Below, piece by piece: positions 59,342-64,000 of a stretch of 64,000 nt of DNA (position 1 is its first letter; the number at the start of each line of letters is the position of its first letter). This DNA is from Myxococcales bacterium (GTDB lineage: Bacteria > Myxococcota > Myxococcia > Myxococcales > Myxococcaceae). A program made the translations under genes and the position numbers. The notes beneath the pieces are model-generated. The model had not been told where the DNA came from and searched no databases. It saw only the letters and a program-made list of their open reading frames with translations. The stretch spans positions 33,921 to 97,920 of the forward strand of contig JACPVI010000020.1 of assembly GCA_016191815.1 (NCBI GenBank), written 5' to 3'.

Positions 59342-60997
59342 TCAACGCCAGGTCATCGGCGGAGTGCCCGCGTCCTGCTCGTAGGGCCCTCCCGGAGCGC
59401 GGAAGGTGCTCCAGGTGTCGGTCCCGGCGTCGGCGCCCGAGGGGCGAGTATTGAGGTAGGTGGAAGCGAAGACGGCGGTGCCTGCCGCTCCTACCGAGCG
59501 CGCGTAGTCGATTCGCGCGCGGATGCGAGGGGGCTGCGGCGCGCCGTTGTCGTAGGCGTGCATCCCTGCCACCACGTGGCGGCCGTTGGAGCCGGCCATG
59601 AAGCCGTCGAGCAGCTTCGCCCAGTCGGTGCAGCCGGTGCCGATGTCCCAGTACATCATCGGAGTGATGGCGTCGATCTTCCCCGCCTTCATCCAGCCGA
59701 TGGAGTCCTGGAAGTATCCACCGTAACCCTGCGAGGTGTTGCACCCGGCGAAGGGCTTGTAGATGCCCCACACCGCCGCCGAGAGCACCGCCTTCGGACG
59801 CTTCTGCTTGAGCGCGTCGTAGATCTGCCCCACCAATTCGCTCACCTGATCCCGTTGCCAATCGGCGTAGGCAGGCCTCGGAGAGGGAACCGCGTTGTAG
59901 GCGGCCAGGCTGGCGGCGTCGTAGGAATAGCTGCTGCCGGGATAGCGCACCCGGTCGAAGTGGAGCCCGTCGATGTCGTAGTTGGTCAAGAGCTCGGTGG
60001 CCGCCGCGAGCAGGTGGGCCTTCACCTGGGGGTTCCCCGGCGAGAACCAGTAGTACTCCGAGTCGGTGCTCTTGCCGCTGCCGTTGACCGCCATGTACTC
60101 GGGATGCGCGCGCAGCAGGTGCTCCGGGGCGCCCGGCGGAACCGCCTCGGGGAGCGCGCACGAGTCGGAGAGCCCTTGGGTGGGCTGGCAGGTGCAGGTC
60201 CCCGAGGAGCTGCAGCCCGCCGGCGCCGGCCAGGCCGAGTACACGTTCCAGTAGGCGTGCAGCTCGATTCCGCGCAGCCGCGCGCGGTCGATGGCCGTCT
60301 GGAGCGGATTCCACCCCGGATTCTTTCCCAGGACTCCGGAGAGCTTCTTGGCCCAGGGGACGAGGGAGGAGTCGTAGTAGGCGTCGCCGTTGCCGCGGAT
60401 CTGGAAATAGACGACGTTGAAGCCGGCTCCGGCGGCCTTGTCGATCACCGCGTTGACGTCGGCCGCGGTGTTGTAGGCGAAGCGGGTCACCCAGACCGCG
60501 CGCGCCTCCGGAGGCACGCTCCCGGCGTCGGGGGCCGGCGGCGCGGAGACGGTGACGGTGCTCGGGGGCGAGCTCACCGAGCCGGTCCGGGCGGACACCT
60601 GGGCGGTACCGGGGGCGAGGGCTTCCACCCGCACCAGGTTGTCGTCCACCGACTGCACCGACACCGCCACCACCCCGGCGGGAGAGGCCGTCCACTGCAC
60701 CGTGCCGGAGACGTCGGAGCGGCTGCCGTCATCGAAGGTCGCGGTGGCGGTCACTCCCGAGAGACCCCCCACCTTGAGCTGGAGCGCGGGAGGGCTCACC
60801 TCGAGCGAGACGATCCGCCGAAAGGAGGGGCCTGCGTCCGCGCCTCCGTCCGGAAGGCCGGCGTCCGCTCCGGCGTCGGTTGCGTCTGCCGGACCGGAGT
60901 CCCGCCCCTCGCCGGCATCGTCACCGCCGGGTGGGGGTCCACAGGAAGCCGAGACGGCCGCCGCCAGGACGAAGAGCGCGAGGCGGCTGCACGTCAT
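59342..60997 (-). CDS. GHL10-like (DUF187) glycoside-hydrolase-family lipoprotein
   Basis: 551 residues. Signal and lipobox MTCSRLALFVLAAAVSASCGPP, then a Asp/Ala/Gly linker, a Big_2-like immunoglobulin domain (VSLEVSPPALQLKVGGLSGVTATATF, in pieces; residues 60-150), and a TIM barrel of the GHL10/DUF187 family: ARAVWVTRFAYNT, VVYFQIRGNGDAYYDS, LVPWAKKLSG, GIELHAYWNVYS, DGLHFDRVRYPGSSYSYD. The family acts on glycans, perhaps peptidoglycan. ATG at 60997 with GGGAGAG upstream. The 5' leader contains the hairpin at 61018-61050. Confidence 0.88.
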   Translation of the reverse strand: MTCSRLALFVLAAAVSASCGPPPGGDDAGEGRDSGPADATDAGADAGLPDGGADAGPSFRRIVSLEVSPPALQLKVGGLSGVTATATFDDGSRSDVSGTVQWTASPAGVVAVSVQSVDDNLVRVEALAPGTAQVSARTGSVSSPPSTVTVSAPPAPDAGSVPPEARAVWVTRFAYNTAADVNAVIDKAAGAGFNVVYFQIRGNGDAYYDSSLVPWAKKLSGVLGKNPGWNPLQTAIDRARLRGIELHAYWNVYSAWPAPAGCSSSGTCTCQPTQGLSDSCALPEAVPPGAPEHLLRAHPEYMAVNGSGKSTDSEYYWFSPGNPQVKAHLLAAATELLTNYDIDGLHFDRVRYPGSSYSYDAASLAAYNAVPSPRPAYADWQRDQVSELVGQIYDALKQKRPKAVLSAAVWGIYKPFAGCNTSQGYGGYFQDSIGWMKAGKIDAITPMMYWDIGTGCTDWAKLLDGFMAGSNGRHVVAGMHAYDNGAPQPPRIRARIDYARSVGAAGTAVFASTYLNTRPSGADAGTDTWSTFRAPGGPYEQDAGTPPMTWR

Positions 60998-61017
60998 CGA
61001 CGACTCTCCCGCGGGAG

Positions 61018-61050
61018 GGAGGCCCCCGCCCCCTTTGAACGGGGGCCTCC
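61018..61050 (-). promoter_or_regulatory. GC-rich leader hairpin of the GHL10 gene
   Basis: GGAGGCCCCCG (61018-61028) is exactly complementary to CGGGGGCCTCC (61040-61050), loop 11 bases. On the minus strand it falls 21-53 bases upstream of the ATG. With no T-run it is not a terminator of the plus strand; it may be a leader structure or a transcription pause site. Confidence 0.45.
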
Positions 61051-61109
61051 GGTGCGCAGAGCGAATTACCCGCCCCGGCCATGCCTGCGCAAGCGCGAAG
61101 GGCGGACGT

Positions 61110-61125
61110 GTCACCGGGCGGTGAC
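61110..61125. promoter_or_regulatory. GTCACC-N4-GGTGAC dyad, second copy
   Basis: GTCACC GGGC GGTGAC, the same 6+4+6 dyad as at 33877-33892, 113 bases upstream of the GHL10 lipoprotein start and 82 bases upstream of the divergent small gene. A second palindrome, AACGGTGACCGTT, is at about 61181-61193. Confidence 0.45.
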
Positions 61126-61206
61126 GAGCCAGCTTCGCGTCGGGGGCTTCACGTGGGAGGGCCCCCACGTTGCCCGCCTGAACGGTGACCGTTACACTCC
61201 TTGGCA

Positions 61207-61434
61207 ATGAATCCTGGCCCTGCGCCTCCGGATATCGCTGATGCCATCCGCGAAGCGGTCCGGCAAACGCTTGCCGGGACGGTGAGGGCCTGGGTAGAGC
61301 AGGCCACCGAGGGCGAGTTGCGCTCGGACGAAGTTCGCCAGCAGCTCCGCCCGCTGATCCTCCAGCTCGTCCGCAAGCAGCTCGAGGAAGCGCTCAGGGC
61401 TTCGAACGGAAAGCGGCGCCGCAGGCGAAGGTAG
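61207..61434 (+). CDS. Small basic-tailed protein of unknown function
   Basis: 75 residues from ATG 61207. Pro-rich start (MNPGPAPPDIADAIREAVRQ), two amphipathic helices, and a run of basic residues at the end (NGKRRRRRR). No domain recognised. The basic tail may bind nucleic acid or membrane. It is divergent from the GHL10 gene and convergent with the thioesterase gene (6 bases between stops). Confidence 0.5.
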   Translation: MNPGPAPPDIADAIREAVRQTLAGTVRAWVEQATEGELRSDEVRQQLRPLILQLVRKQLEEALRASNGKRRRRRR

Positions 61435-61440
61435 GACCGC

Positions 61441-61926
61441 CTACCTGCCAGGCTCGGATCTCTGGTCGATCGCCGGGCTGACGCCCGAGGCCCACCGCAG
61501 CCGGCTCAGGTGCATCACTCCCTGGCAGCGCGCGCACACTTCTCCATGGGCGTCGAACAGCGTGGCCGAGCTGAACAGCACCCCCGCTCCAGCGCGATCG
61601 ATGCGGGCGATCGCCCGGAGCCGGTCCCCTCTCACCGGCTTGAGGAAGCTCATCGAGAGCTGGATGGTCGCGGATCTCCTCGTCGGTTCCACCAGCGCCG
61701 GCGTGCAGCCGATCGCCAGGTCGAACATCGCGGCCAGCACCCCGCCGTTGACCGCCTCGGTGCCCATCCCCCCGCGGTGCTCCGGGCGGATCTCCAGGTC
61801 CACCTGCACCTGCTCGGAGGTCGGGAAGGAGAGCTTCACCCCCATGAACTTGAGCGAGGCGCTTCGGTTGAAGTGCTCCGCGTACCGCCGGAGCTGATCG
61901 GGTGTGGGGACCGGGTCGTCGGACAT
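61441..61926 (-). CDS. PaaI-type hotdog thioesterase
   Basis: 161 residues of hotdog fold: MGVKLSFPTSEQVQVDLEIRPEHRGGMGTEAVNGGVLAAMFDLAIGCTP (in pieces) contains the HRGGMG/NGGVLAAMFD motif of the PaaI/4HBT family; SATIQLSMSFLKPV and ARCQGVMHLSRL follow. Hydrolyses acyl-CoA thioesters; substrate unknown. ATG at 61926; 29 bases separate it from the divergent gene at 61956. Confidence 0.88.
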   Translation of the reverse strand: MSDDPVPTPDQLRRYAEHFNRSASLKFMGVKLSFPTSEQVQVDLEIRPEHRGGMGTEAVNGGVLAAMFDLAIGCTPALVEPTRRSATIQLSMSFLKPVRGDRLRAIARIDRAGAGVLFSSATLFDAHGEVCARCQGVMHLSRLRWASGVSPAIDQRSEPGR

Positions 61927-61955
61927 GGGCCGAACTTTACGCTACCGTCCAGGCG

Positions 61956-62615
61956 ATGCCCCGGCCCATCGCAACCTGGGCGCTCCTCACTTCGCTGTGG
62001 CCCTGCGCGGCCGCCGCGGACCAGGCCTTGGTCCCGGTTCAGGCGGACTTGTCGGTGGTGGGCCACTTCGACGCCGAACCCACCAGCGCCGTCGCGCTCT
62101 TCGTCGGCTACGCCCGCGGCCGCGCGAACCCGCCCTTCTGGACGCCCTTCGGAACCGTGGGCTTCGAGCTGACCTATTCCGGCCGGCCCGAACCCTACCG
62201 GATGTCGATGGGGGCGCAGCTTCGCGGCGGCCTCGCCTGGGGCGAGGATCGCGGGCAGGCCGAGGTGCTTCCGGACCTCTTGCTGTTCACCCGGCTCACG
62301 CCCTTCGTGGCCTCGACCGGCGGCTACGGAAAACTCGAGGACAAGGAGGTCCCGGTCAACCCTCCCGCACCGCCGCAGACCTTCGTCGGGCTGCGCGGCG
62401 GCCTCGGGCTCACCGGCCTCATCTGGACGCGGACCTTTCTCTCCCACGGGCTTTACGCCGACGAGCGGGGCTTCTACGGCGACACCTTGCGGGTGCTGTC
62501 CACCTTGCTCCTGCTCCCGCTGGCGCTGATGAACCACGCCGAGCTGTGCGCCGAGCTGCTCTGGGCAAGGCCGCTTCGCACCGGGCTCACCTTCCGGGTG
62601 GGCGCGGGCTTCTGA
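61956..62615 (+). CDS. Exported protein, possibly an outer-membrane beta-barrel
   Basis: 219 residues. Signal peptide MPRPIATWALLTSLWPCAAAADQ. The mature part is beta-rich with many aromatic and Gly residues alternating (VGFELTYSGRPEPYRMSMGA, LRGGLAWGEDRG, LRGGLGLTGLI) and ends TFRVGAGF, a terminal Phe as used by BAM. No family recognised. ATG at 61956. Confidence 0.6.
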   Translation: MPRPIATWALLTSLWPCAAAADQALVPVQADLSVVGHFDAEPTSAVALFVGYARGRANPPFWTPFGTVGFELTYSGRPEPYRMSMGAQLRGGLAWGEDRGQAEVLPDLLLFTRLTPFVASTGGYGKLEDKEVPVNPPAPPQTFVGLRGGLGLTGLIWTRTFLSHGLYADERGFYGDTLRVLSTLLLLPLALMNHAELCAELLWARPLRTGLTFRVGAGF

Positions 62616-62650
62616 ACGCGACGTCTCCGGCGATATCGCGAGACGCTTGC

Positions 62651-63010
62651 TCAGGGACCTGGCTTGGGCGTGAGGCGCGCGTGCCCAGGCTGGAGCACTG
62701 TGAAGCTCCCCGCGAGTTGCGCGCCGTGTTTCGCCGCTAGGTCCAGGATCGCTGCGGAGAGTGCATCGCGCGAATCGCTGGGGAAGCGGATGAGAACGAC
62801 CCCCTGACTGGCGGCGCGCGCAACGAACGCAAGCCAACCGAAATCCTTGTCTTCGGTCAGCAGAACACGGTGCTCCTGGACCGCTATCGCCATCACTTCG
62901 CTGTCCTCGGTGCGGCTCGCTTCTTCAGCCAGAGCACGGACATCGTGGCCGGCCGCGCGAAGCGCTCGGACGCACGTGAAGTCACAGCTCTCATCGGCAA
63001 GGACGCGCAC
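62651..63010 (-). CDS. DUF5615 PIN-like toxin
   Basis: 119 residues beginning MRVLADESCDFTCVRALRAAGHDVRALAEE, with the PIN-like acidic residues: Asp in LADE, Glu/Asp in TEDSEVMAIA, and LLTEDKDFGWLAFV. DUF5615 proteins pair with DUF433 antitoxins. GTG start 3 bases after the antitoxin stop, so coupled. Third toxin-antitoxin pair in the window. Confidence 0.85.
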   Translation of the reverse strand: MRVLADESCDFTCVRALRAAGHDVRALAEEASRTEDSEVMAIAVQEHRVLLTEDKDFGWLAFVARAASQGVVLIRFPSDSRDALSAAILDLAAKHGAQLAGSFTVLQPGHARLTPKPGP

Positions 63011-63013
63011 GGT

Positions 63014-63238
63014 TCACCCGACCGGGTGGATCACCTCGTGCGCGATCGAGTCCGCCGCGTAGCGCAGCGCTGCCTGGATGTCGTCGCGGGTAAGCCGCGG
63101 ATAGGCGTCGAGCAGCTCGGATTCGGTCGCCCCCTCCGCCAGCTTGCGCAAGATCAGCTCGACGGGAATGCGCGTCCCGCGAATCACTGGCTTGCCGAGA
63201 AGCACGGCCGGATTGATCTCGATGTGGTCGATGGTCAT
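63014..63238 (-). CDS. DUF433 antitoxin
   Basis: 74 residues: MTIDHIEINPAVLLGKPVIRGTRIPVELILRKLAEGATESELLDAYPRLTRDDIQAAL (in pieces) matches the DUF433 wHTH family; GKPVIRGTRI is the hallmark. Antitoxin to the downstream DUF5615 protein. ATG at 63238; the longer frame is GC-driven. An AT-rich patch (TAGTTTGTTTTT on the minus strand, near 63246-63258) could be the -10 region. Confidence 0.88.
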   Translation of the reverse strand: MTIDHIEINPAVLLGKPVIRGTRIPVELILRKLAEGATESELLDAYPRLTRDDIQAALRYAADSIAHEVIHPVG

Positions 63239-63462
63239 GCGCCAAAAACAAACTAGCACGGCGTCGCCAGCCGGGCGATTCACGCTCAGTCGCCCGCTCG
63301 CCGTGGGATCGATTGCGCGTTGGGCCTCACGCACGGTACTTCGACACTCGCGAGCCGCCGCCCCTGGAGGTCGGCGAGGCGCTGGAATTGAACCAGGGCG
63401 CCATGCGGGCGCGGTAGTAGGCCCGCGGCAGTTGGAGTTGGCGGCGAGGCTCTGCCTCGGGG
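63239..63462. other. Spacer before the edge gene
   Basis: 224 bases without a gene. The only structure I noted is CGAGGC-TCT-GCCTCG at 63445-63459, a 6-base stem just after the stop of the edge gene on the minus strand, with no T-run; a weak terminator at best. Confidence 0.3.
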
Positions 63463-64000
63463 CTACCGCCGGGAGCGCTTTCGACCGAGCCCTGCGAGGA
63501 GGAGCAACCCGGCCAAGGCGAGCCCGCCGCCAGCGCCGCACCCGCAGCCGCCACGGGCGGGAGCCGCGCTCACCGCGCGGGTGGCGAAGCGCGCCGCCGC
63601 CGAGAAGGGTCCCGATACCCTCCCGTCGCTGGCCCTCGCCCTCCAGTAGTAGGTCGCTCCGGCCGCCAGCGTCGGTCCCTTCCAGCTGGTCACCGACTTG
63701 CCCTCCGGCACCGCCTCGGTGCCGACCGGCGCCGAAGCGAGGGAGGCGTCGTCGTAGAGCTCGAAGGTATAGCTGAGCGGGTCGCCCTCCGGATCGGTGG
63801 CGTTCACCAGGGTGAAGATCAGCTCGAGACCGCTATCGCCCGAGCCGTCCGAGGGATTGAGCAGCGTCGGCGCCGCAGGCGGGTCGTTCGCCACGTCCAC
63901 CATGAAGCTGGAGGTGGCCCAGTCGCCCGCGGCGGTGCCGTCGAACGCCCTGGCCCTCCAGTAATAGCGCTTGTTCTCCGAAAGCGGGGCAGGCACCAGG
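63463..64000 (-). CDS. MYXO-CTERM-anchored protein with fibronectin-III-like repeats (5' end outside window)
   Basis: The last 179 or so residues are visible; the start lies beyond base 64000. Two Fn3-like or Ig-like units (YYWRARAFDGTAAGDWATSSF; DPEGDPLSYTFELYDDASLA; YYWRARASDGRVSGPFSAAARF) end in a linker and the MYXO-CTERM sorting signal: GGCGCGAGGG, hydrophobic helix (LALAGLLLLAGLG), RKRSRR. The Cys should be processed by rhombosortase-like MrtX and the protein placed on the cell surface. Strong marker of Myxococcota. Confidence 0.88.
   Translation of the reverse strand, partial: LVPAPLSENKRYYWRARAFDGTAAGDWATSSFMVDVANDPPAAPTLLNPSDGSGDSGLELIFTLVNATDPEGDPLSYTFELYDDASLASAPVGTEAVPEGKSVTSWKGPTLAAGATYYWRARASDGRVSGPFSAAARFATRAVSAAPARGGCGCGAGGGLALAGLLLLAGLGRKRSRR

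Overview
The window is very GC-rich chromosomal DNA from a myxobacterium (phylum Myxococcota). The evidence is direct: a MYXO-CTERM sorting tail (GCGCGAGGG, hydrophobic helix, RKRSRR) on the gene cut by the right edge, a second decayed MYXO-CTERM tail at about 50.05 kb, three Hanks-type kinase-like proteins, a sigma-54 activator with an FHA sensor, many lipoproteins with 'DAG/DGG'-rich linkers, and an Oar-like TonB-dependent receptor. I saw no rRNA, tRNA, CRISPR array, insertion sequence or prophage.

Layout. 0-9 kb: pssA, cinA and a GT-C-like membrane protein on the plus strand; recA on the minus strand with a possible tiny coupled gene; a lipoprotein; comM. 9-15.6 kb: a complete Ton energy module (tonB-exbB-exbD-exbD, minus) divergent from a TonB-dependent receptor and its companion lipoprotein (plus). 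15.7-24.5 kb: B12-type radical SAM protein, PD-(D/E)XK-like protein, DUF4920 protein, Yip1-like and DUF2752 membrane proteins, plsY, a PEGA-type Ser/Thr kinase, an RlmL-like rRNA methyltransferase, and a HigBA toxin-antitoxin pair. 24.5-33.7 kb: ftsK with an unusual insert in its motor, a zinc-ribbon/TPR protein leading an operon that ends in gatC-gatA-gatB, and a LysM/C39-like peptidase. 33.9-45.8 kb: surface lipoproteins, a VapBC pair, the rplU-rpmA-obgE-trmH-lolA operon, an aspartyl-protease-like lipoprotein, a small blue-copper lipoprotein and rimO. 46-50.2 kb: a cluster of decayed genes (MATE exporter, DNRLRE domain, a membrane protein that lost both start and stop, a MYXO-CTERM protein) around one intact FHA/sigma-54 activator. 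50-64 kb: a second kinase, a CsgG/TolB-like protein with RNase J, a GGDEF remnant, a large Cys-repeat protein ending in a cupredoxin domain, a pseudokinase with a sigma-54-type promoter, a GHL10-like lipoprotein, a thioesterase, a DUF5615/DUF433 toxin-antitoxin pair, and the edge MYXO-CTERM protein.

How the genes work together. Housekeeping blocks (Ton module, GatCAB, L21/L27/Obg, RecA/ComM/FtsK, PssA/PlsY) are intact and operonic. Accessory blocks concern the cell envelope and signalling. I did not find a complete new multi-gene system. The most unusual items are the 11-repeat Cys-rich cupredoxin protein next to a pseudokinase under a putative sigma-54 promoter, the insert in the FtsK motor, the two toxin-antitoxin promoters that would give leaderless mRNAs, several long imperfect palindromes (8.8, 20.3, 42.8 and 45.9 kb), and the local cluster of pseudogenes. 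All family assignments come from reading motifs by eye; no database search was run.
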